64,000 nt of DNA from Modestobacter roseus. Lineage in GTDB: Bacteria; Actinomycetota; Actinomycetes; Mycobacteriales; Geodermatophilaceae. Numbering within the stretch: the stretch's first letter is position 1; every line of letters starts with the position of its first letter. Under the pieces are notes generated by a model. It had not been told where the DNA came from. It made no database searches and was given only the letters and a program-made list of their open reading frames with translations. The DNA lies in contig NZ_VLKF01000001.1 in NCBI RefSeq assembly GCF_007994135.1, positions 2,542,001 through 2,606,000 on the forward strand. The letters run 5' to 3'. Shown here piece by piece: positions 36,005-45,804 of this stretch. Both the position numbers and the translations under genes were made by a program.

Positions 36005-36610
36005 TCAGGCGGGCAGGGCGGGGAGCGCCTTCGGCTTCCAGGACGGGCGCTGCGCCTCGAACGCCGCGACGTCGTCCAGGTGGCGCTCGGTGAGCCCGAC
36101 GTCGTCCAGCCCCTCCAGCAGCCGCCAGCGGGTGTAGTCGTCGATCTCGAACGGCACCGTGACGTCGGCGTAGGTGACCTGCTTGGCCCGCAGGTCGACC
36201 GTCACCGCCGTCGCCGGGTCGGCCTCGATCGCGGCCCACAGCGCCTCGACCTCCGGCTGCGCCATCAGCACGGTGAGCAGCCCGGACTTGGTCGAGTTGT
36301 TCTTGAAGATGTCGGCGAACCGGGAGCTGATCACGACCCGGAACCCGCCGTCGAGCAGCGCCCAGACGGCGTGCTCCCGGGAGGAGCCGGTGCCGAAGTC
36401 GGGGCCGGCGACCAGCACCGAGGCGTCGGCGTACTCCGGCTGGTTGAGCACGAAGTCCGGCTCGTTGGTGCGCCAGGCGACGAACAGCCCGTCCTCGAAG
36501 CCGGTGCGGGTGATCCGCTTGAGGTACTCCGCCGGGATGATCTGGTCGGTGTCGACGTTGCTGCGCCGCAGCGGGGCGGCGCTGCCGGTGTGCGTGGTGA
36601 AGGCGTCCAT
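36005..36610 (-). CDS. leuD: 3-isopropylmalate dehydratase small subunit
   Basis: Partner of LeuC in the isomerisation of isopropylmalate (leucine synthesis). The 201-aa protein has the swivel-domain motifs [34 protein letters not shown] and [18 protein letters not shown]. Length is normal. It lies 19 bp downstream of leuC. Confidence 0.96.
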   Translation of the reverse strand: MDAFTTHTGSAAPLRRSNVDTDQIIPAEYLKRITRTGFEDGLFVAWRTNEPDFVLNQPEYADASVLVAGPDFGTGSSREHAVWALLDGGFRVVISSRFADIFKNNSTKSGLLTVLMAQPEVEALWAAIEADPATAVTVDLRAKQVTYADVTVPFEIDDYTRWRLLEGLDDVGLTERHLDDVAAFEAQRPSWKPKALPALPA

Positions 36611-36629
36611 GGTGCGGCTCTCCAGCGGG

Positions 36630-38051
36630 TCAGACGGTCGTCGGGACGGCGTCGGGCAGGTCGGCGGGGGCGGTGAGCCGGCCGGTCAGCGCGGTGGCCG
36701 CGGCGACCGCCGGGGAGACCAGGTGGGTGCGACCGCCCTTGCCCTGCCGGCCCTGGAAGTTGCGGTTGCTGGTCGACGCCGACCGCTCGCCCGGCTTGAG
36801 CTGGTCGGGGTTCATGCCCAGGCACATCGAGCAGCCCGCGCCCCGCCACTCGGCGCCGGCGTCCAGGAAGACCTGGTCCAGCCCCTCGGCCTCGGCCTGC
36901 AGCTTCACCTGCACCGAGCCCGGGACGACGAGCATCCGGGTGCTCTCGTCGACGTGCTTGCCCTTGAGCAGCGCGGCGGCGACCCGGAGGTCCTCGATCC
37001 GGCCGTTGGTGCACGAGCCCAGGAAGACGGTGTCCACCTCGATCTCGCGCAGCGGGGTGCCGGCGGTCAGGCCCATGTACGCCAGCGCAGACTCGGCGGC
37101 CCGGCGCTCGCTCTCGTCGGCGATCTGCGCCGGGTCGGGCACGCTGGCGTCGATCGGCAGGCCCTGGCCGGGGTTCGTGCCCCAGGTGACGTAGGGGGTC
37201 AGCGACGCGGCGTCGATGCGCACCTCGCGGTCGAAGACGGCGTCGTCGTCGGTGCGCAGCGTGCGCCACTGCGCGACGGCGGCGTCCCAGTCCGCACCCT
37301 GCGGCGCGTGCGGGCGCCCCTGCAGGAAGTCGAACGTCGTCTGGTCCGGGGCGATGAGCCCGGCCCGGGCGCCGGCCTCGATGGACATGTTGCAGATCGT
37401 CATCCGGGCCTCCATCGACAGCGCCTCGATCGCGCTGCCGCGGTACTCGATGACGTGGCCCTGGCCGCCGCCGGTGCCGATCTCGGCGATGACCGCCAGG
37501 ATGATGTCCTTGGCGCTCACCCCGGGCGGCAGCTCGCCGTCGACGGTCACCGCCATCTGCTTGGCCGGCAGCTGGGGCAGCGTCTGGGTGGCCAGCACGT
37601 GCTCGACCTCGCTGGTGCCGATGCCGAAGGCCAGCGCGCCGAACGCCCCGTGGGTGGAGGTGTGGCTGTCGCCGCAGACGATCGTCGTGCCGGGCTGGGT
37701 GAGCCCGAGCTGGGGGCCGATGACGTGCACGATGCCCTGGTCGCGGTCGCCCATCGGGGCCAGCCGGATGCCGAACTCGGCGGCGTTGCGCCGCAGCGCC
37801 TCGACCTGGGCGCGGGAGACCGGGTCGGCGATCGGCTTCAGGATGTCCAGCGTGGGGACGTTGTGGTCCTCGGTGGCCATGGTCAGGTCCGGCCGCCGGA
37901 CGGTGCGACCCGCCGCGCGCAGGCCGTCGAAGGCCTGCGGGCTGGTCACCTCGTGCACGAGGTGCAGGTCGATGTAGAGGAGGTCGGGCTCCCCCGCCGT
38001 CCGCCGCACGACGTGCTGCTCGTACACCTTCTGCGCCAGGGTCGTGCCCAC
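36630..38051 (-). CDS. leuC: 3-isopropylmalate dehydratase large subunit
   Basis: The 473-aa aconitase-type subunit binds a [4Fe-4S] cluster through Cys in FLGSCTNGR and GCSMCLGM. Other family motifs are [37 protein letters not shown] and [20 protein letters not shown] lies 7 nt before the GTG start, which settles the start against the longer open frame. leuC is divergent from the IclR gene, with 66 bp holding a palindromic operator candidate. Confidence 0.96.
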   Translation of the reverse strand: MGTTLAQKVYEQHVVRRTAGEPDLLYIDLHLVHEVTSPQAFDGLRAAGRTVRRPDLTMATEDHNVPTLDILKPIADPVSRAQVEALRRNAAEFGIRLAPMGDRDQGIVHVIGPQLGLTQPGTTIVCGDSHTSTHGAFGALAFGIGTSEVEHVLATQTLPQLPAKQMAVTVDGELPPGVSAKDIILAVIAEIGTGGGQGHVIEYRGSAIEALSMEARMTICNMSIEAGARAGLIAPDQTTFDFLQGRPHAPQGADWDAAVAQWRTLRTDDDAVFDREVRIDAASLTPYVTWGTNPGQGLPIDASVPDPAQIADESERRAAESALAYMGLTAGTPLREIEVDTVFLGSCTNGRIEDLRVAAALLKGKHVDESTRMLVVPGSVQVKLQAEAEGLDQVFLDAGAEWRGAGCSMCLGMNPDQLKPGERSASTSNRNFQGRQGKGGRTHLVSPAVAAATALTGRLTAPADLPDAVPTTV

Positions 38052-38080
38052 GGTGCGTCCTCCTCGATCGGGCGATGCGG

Positions 38081-38110
38081 TTGACCGTCTCACCCACTGG
38101 GATGCGAGTA
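38081..38110. promoter_or_regulatory. leuC-iclR divergent promoter/operator candidate
   Basis: The 66-bp spacer contains a TTGACC box (38081-38086). Next to it is the imperfect palindrome CTCACCCACTGGGATGCGAG, centred on CCCACTGGG at 38093-38101. IclR regulators of the NdgR/LtbR type bind such divergent leuCD spacers. The assignment is by position. Confidence 0.5.
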
Positions 38111-38117
38111 TTGCTGC

Positions 38118-38819
38118 GTGGGACAGCCTAACCCCGTTGCCGTGCTGGACAAAGCAGTGGCCATCCTCCGCGCCGTGAGCGACGACCCGGCCACGCTCGC
38201 CGAGCTGGTGACCCGCACCGGCCTGCCGCGCGCGACCGCGCACCGGCTGGCCACCGCCCTGGAGGGCCACCGCCTGCTGCGGCGCACCGCGGGTGGCGCC
38301 TGGGCACCCGGCCCCGGCCTCGCGGAGCTGGGCCGAGGTGGCGCCGACCTGGCCGACCTCGCCGGCCGGTACCTGCCGGGGCTGCGCGACGCGACCGGGG
38401 AGAGTGCCCAGTTCTACGTGCGCGACGGGGGCAGCCGGGTCTGCATCGCGGCGGCCGAACGGCTGAGCGGGCTGCGCGACACCGTGCCGGTGGGCGCTCG
38501 CCTCCCGCTCACCGCCGGGTCGGCCGCCCACGCCCTGCTGGCCTTCGCCCCCGCCGACGAGGTGAACGCCCTGCTGCCCTCGGCGAGCTTCACCGCCCGC
38601 ACCCTGCTCGACGTCCGGCGTCGCGGCTGGGCGCACAGCATCGCCGAGCGCGAACCGGGGGTCGCGTCACTGTCGGCCCCGGTCCGCGACGGCACGGGCG
38701 GGGTGCTGGGCGCGATCTCGATCTCCGGCCCGATCGAACGGCTCGGGCGCCGGCCCAGCCCGGAGGTGGTGGCCGCGGTGCTCGAGGCAGCACTGACCCT
38801 CTCCCGCGCCGCGCGCTGA
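38118..38819 (+). CDS. IclR-family regulator of leuCD (NdgR/LtbR type)
   Basis: The 233-aa protein has an N-terminal winged HTH ([39 protein letters not shown]) and a C-terminal IclR effector domain ([47 protein letters not shown]). In Streptomyces (NdgR) and Corynebacterium (LtbR) the orthologue next to leuC controls leucine and other amino-acid genes. Divergent position supports the same here. Confidence 0.88.
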   Translation: MGQPNPVAVLDKAVAILRAVSDDPATLAELVTRTGLPRATAHRLATALEGHRLLRRTAGGAWAPGPGLAELGRGGADLADLAGRYLPGLRDATGESAQFYVRDGGSRVCIAAAERLSGLRDTVPVGARLPLTAGSAAHALLAFAPADEVNALLPSASFTARTLLDVRRRGWAHSIAEREPGVASLSAPVRDGTGGVLGAISISGPIERLGRRPSPEVVAAVLEAALTLSRAAR

Positions 38820-38861
38820 CCGCACTTGATCGTTGATACGTAGTTCCGTACTTTCGGCGTC

Positions 38862-39368
38862 GTGGACGACGCCCGGCTGACCCGGATCGAGCAACGACTG
38901 GCGGCGCTGGAGGCACGGCTGATCGCCGTGCCGGCCGGCCCACCGGCGCCGGAGCAGTTCTGGCTGCTGCACGCGCTCGCCACCGAGGCGGCCGGGCTGC
39001 CCGGCGGCGCGGTGGCCTACGGCGGCCAGGTGCGGCTGCCCGGGGGCGAGGAGTACGCCTGGCAGCGGACGCACGGGGCCGAGGAGGTGCGCGCCGCGGA
39101 CCCCGAGGAGGACGACGCGCTCGCCGCGGCCCTGTCCGCACTGGCCCACCCGGTGCGCCTGCGACTGCTGCGCGAGGTGCTGGGCGGCACCACCACGACC
39201 GCGGCGCTGGCCGCGCTCCCCGGGCTGGGCACCACCGGCCAGCTGCACCACCACCTGCGGCAGCTCACCACCGCCGGCTGGCTGCGCACGACCGCTCGCG
39301 GCGCGTACGGGGTGCCGCCCGAGCGGGTCGTCCCGCTGCACGTCGTCCTGGCGGCGGTGTCGTCGTGA
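38862..39368 (+). CDS. ArsR-type HTH regulator
   Basis: The 168-aa protein has an N-terminal helical part (RLTRIEQRLAALEARL) and a C-terminal winged HTH (LSALAHPVRLRLLREVL, TTAALAALPGLGTTGQLHHHLRQLTTAGWL). No metal-binding Cys cluster is visible, so it may sense something other than metals. It precedes and overlaps the M23 peptidase gene (GTGA). An inverted TACG/CGTA pair at 38837-38852 upstream could be its operator. Confidence 0.78.
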   Translation: MDDARLTRIEQRLAALEARLIAVPAGPPAPEQFWLLHALATEAAGLPGGAVAYGGQVRLPGGEEYAWQRTHGAEEVRAADPEEDDALAAALSALAHPVRLRLLREVLGGTTTTAALAALPGLGTTGQLHHHLRQLTTAGWLRTTARGAYGVPPERVVPLHVVLAAVSS

Positions 39369-40201
39369 GCGCGGGCGACGTCGGCACGGCCACCGGCCCG
39401 GTGGTGCGCCGGCTCGCAGCCCGGATCCGGCCGCCGCTGCTCCCGCTGGGCATCCTGCTGATCCTGGCCGACGCCCTCGGGGTGCTGCGGTGGACGGCAC
39501 TGCTGGGCATCGCCGTCCTGCTCGGCGCCGGGCTGCTCGAGCGGGTGCGCCCGCCCGCGGCACCGCTGCGGGTCGTCGAGTCGCCGGTGCGGGGACCCTG
39601 GCGGGCACTCAACTCCCCCGCCACCAAGGTGCCCTCGCACGGCACGCACGGCCTGGGCCAGACCTGGGCGATCGACCTGGTGCTCGACCCGCCCGACGGC
39701 AGCCGCCCGGAGCTCGGCTCCGGCGGCCAGTGGCGCCGGCCCGAGGAGTACCCCGCGTTCGGCACGCCGCTGCTCAGCCCGGTCGACGGCGTGGTGGTCC
39801 GGGTGCACCAGCGGCGGCGCGACCACCGGGCCCGCAGCGGCTGGGTGTCGCTCCTGTACCTGATCGTGGTGGAGGGCTTCGTCCGGTCGTTCGGTGGCGC
39901 GCGCTGGATCGCCGGCAACCACGTCGTCGTCCGGGCCGACGACGGGGTGCACGCCGCCCTGGTGCACCTGCGACGGGGCTCGGTCCGGGTGCGGCCGGGC
40001 GAGCGGGTGGCCGCCGGCCAGCAGCTGGCCGAGTGCGGGAACTCCGGCAACAGCAGCGAACCGCACCTGCACGTCCAGCTCTGCGACTCACCCCACCTGG
40101 CTGCCGCCGGGGGCCTGCCGATGGCCTTCCGGGCCGGCGCGCCGGACGGCACCGACGGGCTGCCGGCCAACGGCGAGCTGCTCGGGGCGACCGGGTCCTG
40201 A
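39365..40201 (+). CDS. M23 family metallopeptidase, membrane-anchored
   Basis: The 278-aa protein has one or two N-terminal hydrophobic helices (LLPLGILLILADALGVL, ALLGIAVLLGAGLL), then a LytM-type domain. The zinc ligands appear as HGTHGLGQTWAIDL and EPHLHVQL (H-x-H). Such enzymes cut peptidoglycan cross-bridges, although some act as inactive scaffolds. Coupling to the HTH gene suggests local control. A strong bidirectional terminator follows. Confidence 0.85.
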   Translation: MSAGDVGTATGPVVRRLAARIRPPLLPLGILLILADALGVLRWTALLGIAVLLGAGLLERVRPPAAPLRVVESPVRGPWRALNSPATKVPSHGTHGLGQTWAIDLVLDPPDGSRPELGSGGQWRRPEEYPAFGTPLLSPVDGVVVRVHQRRRDHRARSGWVSLLYLIVVEGFVRSFGGARWIAGNHVVVRADDGVHAALVHLRRGSVRVRPGERVAAGQQLAECGNSGNSSEPHLHVQLCDSPHLAAAGGLPMAFRAGAPDGTDGLPANGELLGATGS

Positions 40202-40206
40202 CGCAC

Positions 40207-40242
40207 GACGGCCCGCAGCGGGAACACCCGCTGCGGGCCGTC
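40207..40242. terminator. Bidirectional terminator hairpin
   Basis: Perfect 16-bp stem GACGGCCCGCAGCGGG / CCCGCTGCGGGCCGTC with the loop AACA. It lies between the convergent M23 peptidase gene and the small membrane protein gene. There is no U-run. Confidence 0.8.
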
Positions 40243-40259
40243 GGCGGGTCGTGCCGGGA

Positions 40260-40574
40260 CTACCGGCCGGCGGTGTCCGCGCCGCCGGTCGGGTCCTCGA
40301 CCGCCTCGTCGTCCTCGACGACGACCGGCCGCAGCCGGGTCCAGACGGCGAAGGTGAGGGCGAAGACCACCATGCCCAGGCCGACCCACAGGTTCGCGTT
40401 CCAGCCGCCGGTCTTGGCCGCGTCGGCATCGCTGAAGTCGACGATGCCGACGACCACCAGGACGATGCCGTAGAACCCGATCAGCCCGGCGATGACCGTA
40501 CGGACGTCGTAGGCCCCCGCGGTGTGCTTGCGGCCGGCCGCCTCAGCGGCCTGCCCGTTGGATCCGGTGCTCAT
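40260..40574 (-). CDS. Small 2-TM membrane protein, symporter partner
   Basis: The 104-aa protein has two helices (VIAGLIGFYGIVLVVVGIVDF and NANLWVGLGMVVFALTFAVW) and an acidic tail (VVVEDDEAVEDPTGG). It is 31 bp downstream of the sodium symporter gene on the same strand. It may assist the transporter; this is inference from position. No named family. Confidence 0.75.
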   Translation of the reverse strand: MSTGSNGQAAEAAGRKHTAGAYDVRTVIAGLIGFYGIVLVVVGIVDFSDADAAKTGGWNANLWVGLGMVVFALTFAVWTRLRPVVVEDDEAVEDPTGGADTAGR

Positions 40575-40605
40575 GGGGTGCTCCTCTCGAGGGTGCTGGC
40601 CGCGG

Positions 40606-42282
40606 TCAGCGGAAGATCAGGTTCAGGGCGATGACGAGCACCAGCGAGATGCCGGCGAGCTTCGTCGGCGACTGGTACCAGGGCAGCTTGTGCGCATCGG
40701 GGTCGGTGCGCACCTCCTTGGGCGTCTCGGAGTAGACGAGGCCGGCCAGTTCTGAGACCGGCTTGGGCGTCGTGACCATGCTGACCCCGACGCTGACGGC
40801 GATGTCGACCACGAACGCCGCGCCCGCGGCGACGAAGCTCGCGCCCTGCCCCTCCAGGCCGATCACGCCGGTCTCGCTCAACGACCAGACCAGCACCGCG
40901 GCGAGCGTGCCGGACACCAGCCCGGTCCAGCCGGCCGTGGGCGTCATCCGCTTCCAGAACATGCCGAGGATGAACGTGGCGAACAGCGGGGCGTTGAAGA
41001 ACCCGAACAGCGTCTGCAGGTAGTCCATCAGGTTGTCGAAGTTGGCGGCGATGAGCGCGGTGAAGATGGCGATCACCGTGGCGCCGACCGTGGCCAGCCG
41101 CCCGACCCGCAGGTAGTACTCGTCGGGCCGGTCCTTCTTCACGTACTGCTGCCACAGGTCGTAGCTGAAGACGGTGTTGAAGGCGGAGATGTTGGCTGCC
41201 ATGCCGGCCATGAAGGAGGCGAGCAGACCGGCGATCGCCACGCCCAGCAGGCCGTTGGGCAGCACGTCGCGGATCAGCAGCAGGATCGAGTCGTTGTAGG
41301 TGACCCCCGGGTCCCCGCCGGCCTTCAGGTCCGCGGTCTCGTTGACCAGGACCGCGGCGATCATGCCGGGGACGATGACGATGAACGGGATGAACATCTT
41401 CGGGAACGACCCGATGATCGGGGTGCTCCGGGCCGCCGACATCGACTTGGTCGCCATCGCCCGCTGGACCTCGACGAAGTTCGTCGTCCAGTAGCCGAAG
41501 GAGAGCACGAAACCCAGGCCGAAGACGATGCCGATGACCGACAGCACCGGGTTCTCGATGCTGGTCAGGTCCGAACCCGGCCAGGAGCTCAGGTCGTTCT
41601 CGTTGCCGCTGTCCCGGATCGCGTCGATCAGGCCACCGACGCCACCCACCCGGTGCAGGCCGATGAGCGTCAGCGGCAGCAGCGCGGCCACGATGACGAA
41701 GAACTGCAGCACCTCGTTGTAGATGGCCGCGGAGAGGCCGCCGAGGGTGATGTAGCTGAGCACGATGACCGCGGCCACGATCAGCGAGATCCACTGCGGC
41801 CAGCCGAGCAGCGCGTTCACGATGGTGGCCAGCAGGTACAGGTTGATGCCGGCGATGAGCACCTGGGCCAGCGCGAAGCTCAGCGCGTTCACCAGGTGCG
41901 CCCCGGTGCCGAACCGCCGGCGCATGAACTCCGGCACGGACCGGACCTTCGAGCCGTAGTAGAAGGGCATCATCACGACGCCCAGGAAGAGCATCGCCGG
42001 GACGGCGCCGATCCAGAAGTAGTGGAACGTGGCCATGCCGAACTGGGCACCGTTGGCCGACATGCCGATGATCTCGACCGCGCCGAGGTTGGCCGAGATG
42101 AAGGCCAGGCCGGTCACCCAGGCCGGCAGCGACCGGCCGGAGAGGAAGAAGTCGAGGCTGTCGGACACGCGCCGCCGGGCGGCGAAGCCGATGAGCAGCA
42201 CGACAGCGAAGTAGGCGACGACGAGCAGGTAGTCGACGAAGTTGGCGTCGAGCCGCAGCGTCTCGTCAGCAGCGAGCACCAC
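40606..42282 (-). CDS. Sodium:solute symporter (SSS/SGLT family)
   Basis: The 558-aa protein has about 14 membrane helices and the SSS features SDSLDFFLSGRSLPAWVTGLAFISANLGAVEIIGM and YYGSKVRSVPEFMRRRFG (SSS signature), GLLASFMAGMAANISAFNTVF, and GFFNAPLFATFILGMFWKR. It probably takes up a sugar or similar solute with sodium; the solute cannot be told. AGGAGG precedes the GTG start (VVLAADETL). A perfect inverted repeat lies 105 bp upstream. Confidence 0.9.
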   Translation of the reverse strand: MVLAADETLRLDANFVDYLLVVAYFAVVLLIGFAARRRVSDSLDFFLSGRSLPAWVTGLAFISANLGAVEIIGMSANGAQFGMATFHYFWIGAVPAMLFLGVVMMPFYYGSKVRSVPEFMRRRFGTGAHLVNALSFALAQVLIAGINLYLLATIVNALLGWPQWISLIVAAVIVLSYITLGGLSAAIYNEVLQFFVIVAALLPLTLIGLHRVGGVGGLIDAIRDSGNENDLSSWPGSDLTSIENPVLSVIGIVFGLGFVLSFGYWTTNFVEVQRAMATKSMSAARSTPIIGSFPKMFIPFIVIVPGMIAAVLVNETADLKAGGDPGVTYNDSILLLIRDVLPNGLLGVAIAGLLASFMAGMAANISAFNTVFSYDLWQQYVKKDRPDEYYLRVGRLATVGATVIAIFTALIAANFDNLMDYLQTLFGFFNAPLFATFILGMFWKRMTPTAGWTGLVSGTLAAVLVWSLSETGVIGLEGQGASFVAAGAAFVVDIAVSVGVSMVTTPKPVSELAGLVYSETPKEVRTDPDAHKLPWYQSPTKLAGISLVLVIALNLIFR

Positions 42283-42386
42283 CGGGGGTGTCCCTCCTGG
42301 GTCGGGATGGCGGGCCCCCGACACCCTCGTGCGGCGGCCCCTGTTCTGCCGTCAGGGGCGGGGCACGAGGGTCCAGCGCGGTGATC

Positions 42387-42412
42387 AGCAACGGGACGCT
42401 AACACCGTTGCT
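42387..42412. promoter_or_regulatory. Operator candidate upstream of the symporter
   Basis: Perfect 8-bp arms AGCAACGG and CCGTTGCT separated by 10 nt, in the promoter region of the symporter gene. This is the geometry of a LacI/TetR/GntR-type site. No cognate regulator is adjacent. Confidence 0.5.
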
Positions 42413-42468
42413 GTGAGCAAGCATTCCGGCGTTCACCGGGACGGGTGACGACCCGTGACCGGGAACAC

Positions 42469-42502
42469 GAGAGCCCCCGACCCGGGTGGGTCGGGGGCTC
42501 TC
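42469..42502 (-). terminator. Terminator after tRNA-Glu copy 1
   Basis: 15-bp perfect stem GAGAGCCCCCGACCC / GGGTCGGGGGCTCTC, loop of 4 nt, 5 nt after the tRNA 3' end. Duplicated with the tRNA. Confidence 0.8.
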
Positions 42503-42507
42503 CGCTG

Positions 42508-42580
42508 TAGCCCCGAAGGGATTCGAACCCTCGCTACCGCCGTGAGAGGGCGGCGTCCTGGGCCGCTAGACGACGGGGCC
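42508..42580 (-). tRNA. tRNA-Glu (CTC), copy 1
   Basis: 73 nt without encoded CCA. Acceptor GGCCCCG pairs with CGGGGCT (a G-U at the first pair), discriminator A. The anticodon loop CTCTCAC reads CTC. T-arm GGTTCGAATCC. Same sequence as copy 2. Confidence 0.95.
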
Positions 42581-42652
42581 GTGCGCGCAGAGATGGTGCC
42601 ACACCGGCCCGGCCGGATCGACACCCGGGGGTGGGTGGGCTCCGGAGACGAC

Positions 42653-42686
42653 GAGAGCCCCCGACCCGGGTGGGTCGGGGGCTCTC
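42653..42686 (-). terminator. Terminator after tRNA-Glu copy 2
   Basis: Identical to the hairpin at 42469-42502, again 5 nt after the tRNA 3' end. The repeat period is 184 bp. Confidence 0.8.
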
Positions 42687-42691
42687 CGCTG

Positions 42692-42764
42692 TAGCCCCGA
42701 AGGGATTCGAACCCTCGCTACCGCCGTGAGAGGGCGGCGTCCTGGGCCGCTAGACGACGGGGCC
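42692..42764 (-). tRNA. tRNA-Glu (CTC), copy 2
   Basis: Identical 73-nt tRNA-Glu, 184 bp from copy 1, part of a tandem duplication of tRNA plus terminator. The gltX gene lies about 1.6 kb away. Confidence 0.95.
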
Positions 42765-42807
42765 AGGCGTACTGCTCGGTGGTGCTGGAGGAGATGGTGC
42801 TTCCTCG

Positions 42808-42879
42808 CTGGGGTACCAGGACTCGAACCTAGACTAACGGAACCAGAAACCGTCGGGCTGCCAATTACCCCATACCCCA
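42808..42879 (-). tRNA. tRNA-Gln (CTG)
   Basis: 72 nt. Acceptor TGGGGTA pairs with TACCCCA, discriminator G. The anticodon loop TTCTGGT reads CTG. T-arm GGTTCGAGTCC. It is first in the tRNA series and close to gltX; in many Actinobacteria GluRS also charges tRNA-Gln, with later amidation. Confidence 0.95.
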
Positions 42880-42964
42880 ATGGCCGTTCATCGCCTTGCG
42901 GCGACGGGAAGAAACGATACCCGATGCGCGGGGAGCGTGTGGAGGCACCCCCCTCCCCGGCGCG

Positions 42965-44338
42965 TCAGCCCCCCGTCGGCCGGGCCCAGCGGTCGTCCGG
43001 CGGGGGCGGCGCCGCGTGCCCGGGCGGCCCGTAGGCGGGCGGCGCGTACCCGGGCGGGCCGTAGGCGGGCGGCCCGTAGGCGGGCGGGCCGTAGGCGGCC
43101 GGCCCGTAGGCGGGCGGCCCGTAGGCGGGCGGCCCGTACGCCGACTGCGGGACGGCCGGCGGCCCGACGTGGTGCGGGACGCCCTGGGACGGCCACCCCG
43201 GCCCGCTCGGGGCCTGGGACGTCACCCGCAGGTCCAGCGCCGGGCTGAGCAGCTCCGGGTGCAGCCGACGGCTCAGGCCGCGCACCCACAGCACGTAGGC
43301 GACCATGCCGACGGCGCCCAGCAACGCCGCCCACCAGCCGAGCAGGTCGTCGGAGGCGTCGGCGGAGACCGCGCCACCCAGGGCGCCCCCCAGCAGGAAG
43401 ATCACCACGTTGTTCACGGTGTGCGCGACGATCGCCGCCTCGAGGCCGCCGGTCCACCAGACGACGGCGGAGAAGGACAGGCCCATGGCGAACCGGTAGA
43501 GGAACGACTCGACGTCCGGTGGGAGGTGGGCGGCGGAGAACAGCGTGGCGGTGACCAGCGCGGCGACCAGCGCACCGGCCCGCGGCCGGCCGATCCAGCC
43601 CGCGATGGCCTGGCTGAGGTAGCCGCGGAAGGCGTACTCCTCCGCGGCGGCCTGCAAGGGGGTGGTGAGGACCACGACCAGCACCAGCCAGCCGTAGGAG
43701 GCCGACGGCCCGGTGACGCCGCCCGGCCCGGTCACGGTGTCGATGACCACCAGCACGGCCACCGCGGCGCCCAGGGTGGCCAGGCCGCGCCAGCCCAGCG
43801 GCCGGAACAGCCGCCAGCGCAAACGGCCGAGGACCGAGGAGGACCAGCCGATCCGCATGCCGTGCGCCACCGACCAGCACAGCCAGATGATCGGGATCGC
43901 GACGATCAGCGAGATGTTGGTCAGCAGCAGCACGCCGGCGTCGGTGAGGTCCATGTACAGGTCGACGGTGAGGCCGGTGAACAGCGCGATCCCGCCGATC
44001 ACCGCACCGGCGACGACGTACAGCACGACGAGCAGCAGCAGCCCCAGCACCGGTCGCCACCAGGCCCAGTCGCGGGTCCGCATGAGCAGCGCGTAGGGCT
44101 GCGGGGCATCGTGCGGGGGCGCCCCGGGTGGCGTGACCGGCCGGCTCTGCCGGCGGCGCCCGGTCGGGGGCGCCGGCGGCCCGGGAACGGCCGCCGGCGG
44201 GTACCAGACGGCCACCCGGGGCACGACCGGCGGCGCACCGGCCGGGCCCGTGGGCGGTGGGCCGGCGTAGGACTGACCCGGCGGGCCGGCGTAGGGCTCC
44301 CCCGGCTGCCCGCCGGGCCAGCCGCCCCAGCCGGTCAT
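42965..44338 (-). CDS. CPBP family intramembrane glutamic protease
   Basis: The 457-aa protein has a Pro/Gly-rich cytosolic start, about eight helices and the CPBP motifs [12 protein letters not shown] (EExxxR), a second His in FSAAHLPP and HTVNNVVIF. The C-terminus is a cytosolic tail with tandem AYGPP repeats. Family members cleave prenylated or other membrane proteins; the target is unknown. The ATG overlaps the gltX stop (ATGA). Confidence 0.88.
   Translation of the reverse strand: MTGWGGWPGGQPGEPYAGPPGQSYAGPPPTGPAGAPPVVPRVAVWYPPAAVPGPPAPPTGRRRQSRPVTPPGAPPHDAPQPYALLMRTRDWAWWRPVLGLLLLVVLYVVAGAVIGGIALFTGLTVDLYMDLTDAGVLLLTNISLIVAIPIIWLCWSVAHGMRIGWSSSVLGRLRWRLFRPLGWRGLATLGAAVAVLVVIDTVTGPGGVTGPSASYGWLVLVVVLTTPLQAAAEEYAFRGYLSQAIAGWIGRPRAGALVAALVTATLFSAAHLPPDVESFLYRFAMGLSFSAVVWWTGGLEAAIVAHTVNNVVIFLLGGALGGAVSADASDDLLGWWAALLGAVGMVAYVLWVRGLSRRLHPELLSPALDLRVTSQAPSGPGWPSQGVPHHVGPPAVPQSAYGPPAYGPPAYGPAAYGPPAYGPPAYGPPGYAPPAYGPPGHAAPPPPDDRWARPTGG
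43020..43143. repeat. 15-bp tandem repeat encoding AYGPP units
   Basis: Reading on the minus strand, GCC-TAC-GGG-CCG-CCC units repeat about eight times with minor variants (AYGPA, GYAPP). The tract is prone to slippage. It codes the proline-rich tail of the CPBP protease. Confidence 0.85.
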
Positions 44339-45804
44339 CCCGTCGCGATCCCGCGGGCGGCGGCCAGCCGGGCCAGGGTGCGCTCGCGGCCCAGCAGCTC
44401 GATCGACTCGTACAGCGGCGGGGAGACCGTGCGGCCGCTGACCGCCACCCGCACCGGCCCGAACGCCTGGCGCGGCTTGCGGCCCAGCCCGTCGACGAGG
44501 GCCTCCTTCAGCGCCGCCTCGATCGCCGGGGTCTCCCAGGCGGCCAGGTCGCGCAGCGCGGCCGTGGCGGCGTCGAGCACCTCCCCCGCGCCGGCGCCCA
44601 GCTGCTTGGCCGCGGCGGCCTCGTCGATCTCGACGTCGTCGGTGAAGAGGAAGCCCAGCAGACCGACGGCGTCGGAGAGCACGATCATGCGCTCCTGGGC
44701 CAGCGGGGCGATCGCCGTCAGCACGCGCTGCTGCTCGGGCGTCGGCGGGTCGGCGACCAGCCCGGCCGCGGCCAGGAAGGGCGTGACCCGGGCGCGGAAC
44801 TCCTCGACCGGCAGTGCCCGCAGGTGGGCGGCGTTGATCGCCTCGGCCTTCTTGAGGTCGAAGCGCGCGGGGTTGGCGCTGACCCGGGTCACGTCGAAGG
44901 CCTCGACCATCTCCTGGACGGAGAAGACGTCGCGGTCCTCGGCGATCGACCAGCCCAGCAGCGCCAGGTAGTTGACCAGCCCCTCGGGCAGGAAGCCGCG
45001 CTCCCGGTAGACGTCGAAGTTGGACTGCGGGTCGCGCTTGGACAGCTTCTTGTTGCCCTCGCCGTTGACCAGCGGGAGGTGCCCGAAGCGGGGCGTGCCG
45101 GCGGCGACGCCGATGTCGGTGAGCGCCCGGTACAGCGCGAGCTGCCGCGGGGTGGAGGGCAGCAGGTCCTCCCCGCGGAGCACGTCGGTGACGCCCATCA
45201 GCGCGTCGTCGACGGGGTTCACGAAGGGGTAGAGCGGGGCGCCGTTGCCGCGGACCAGCACGAAGTCGGGCACCGAGCCGGCGGCGAAGCGCACCTCGCC
45301 GCGCACCAGGTCGGTCCAGCTGATGTCCTCGTCGGGCATCCGCAGCCGCAGCACGGGCTGGCGGCCCTCGGCGCGGAAGGCGGCCTTCTGCTCCTCGGTG
45401 AGGTGGCGGTCGGCGTTGTCGTAGCCCAGCTTGGGGTCCTGGCCGGCGGCCCGCCGGCGCGCGTCGACCTCCTCGTTGGTGGAGAACGACTCGTAGGCGT
45501 GGCCGGCGGCCAGCAGCTTCGCGGCGACCTCCCGGTAGACCTCCGCCCGCTCCGACTGGCGGTAGGGCCCGTTGGGACCGCCCACCTCGGGGCCCTCGTC
45601 CCAGTCCAGGCCCAGCCAGCGCAGGGAGTCGAGCAGGTGCCGGTAGGACTCCTCGGAGTCGCGGGCGGCGTCGGTGTCCTCGATGCGGAACAGGAAGCTG
45701 CCGCCGGTGTGCCGGGCGTGCGCCCAGTTGAACAGCGCCGCCCGCATCACCCCGACGTGCACCAGCCCCGTCGGGGACGGGCAGAACCGGGTCTTGACGC
45801 TCAT
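44335..45804 (-). CDS. gltX: Glutamate--tRNA ligase
   Basis: The 489-aa class I synthetase begins [16 protein letters not shown] (HIGH box as HVGV) and has the KMSKS-type KLSKR in [15 protein letters not shown]. The all-helical anticodon-binding domain follows. Length is normal. It is probably non-discriminating, as in other Actinobacteria (family knowledge). The ATG overlaps the FAH gene stop (ATGA). The cognate tRNA genes lie downstream beyond the protease gene. Confidence 0.96.
   Translation of the reverse strand: MSVKTRFCPSPTGLVHVGVMRAALFNWAHARHTGGSFLFRIEDTDAARDSEESYRHLLDSLRWLGLDWDEGPEVGGPNGPYRQSERAEVYREVAAKLLAAGHAYESFSTNEEVDARRRAAGQDPKLGYDNADRHLTEEQKAAFRAEGRQPVLRLRMPDEDISWTDLVRGEVRFAAGSVPDFVLVRGNGAPLYPFVNPVDDALMGVTDVLRGEDLLPSTPRQLALYRALTDIGVAAGTPRFGHLPLVNGEGNKKLSKRDPQSNFDVYRERGFLPEGLVNYLALLGWSIAEDRDVFSVQEMVEAFDVTRVSANPARFDLKKAEAINAAHLRALPVEEFRARVTPFLAAAGLVADPPTPEQQRVLTAIAPLAQERMIVLSDAVGLLGFLFTDDVEIDEAAAAKQLGAGAGEVLDAATAALRDLAAWETPAIEAALKEALVDGLGRKPRQAFGPVRVAVSGRTVSPPLYESIELLGRERTLARLAAARGIATG

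Noticed and set aside
42500-42880. tRNA cluster as an integration site for an island
   Set aside because: No integrase gene and no tRNA 3'-end repeat with foreign sequence nearby; the repeat is a full tRNA duplication.
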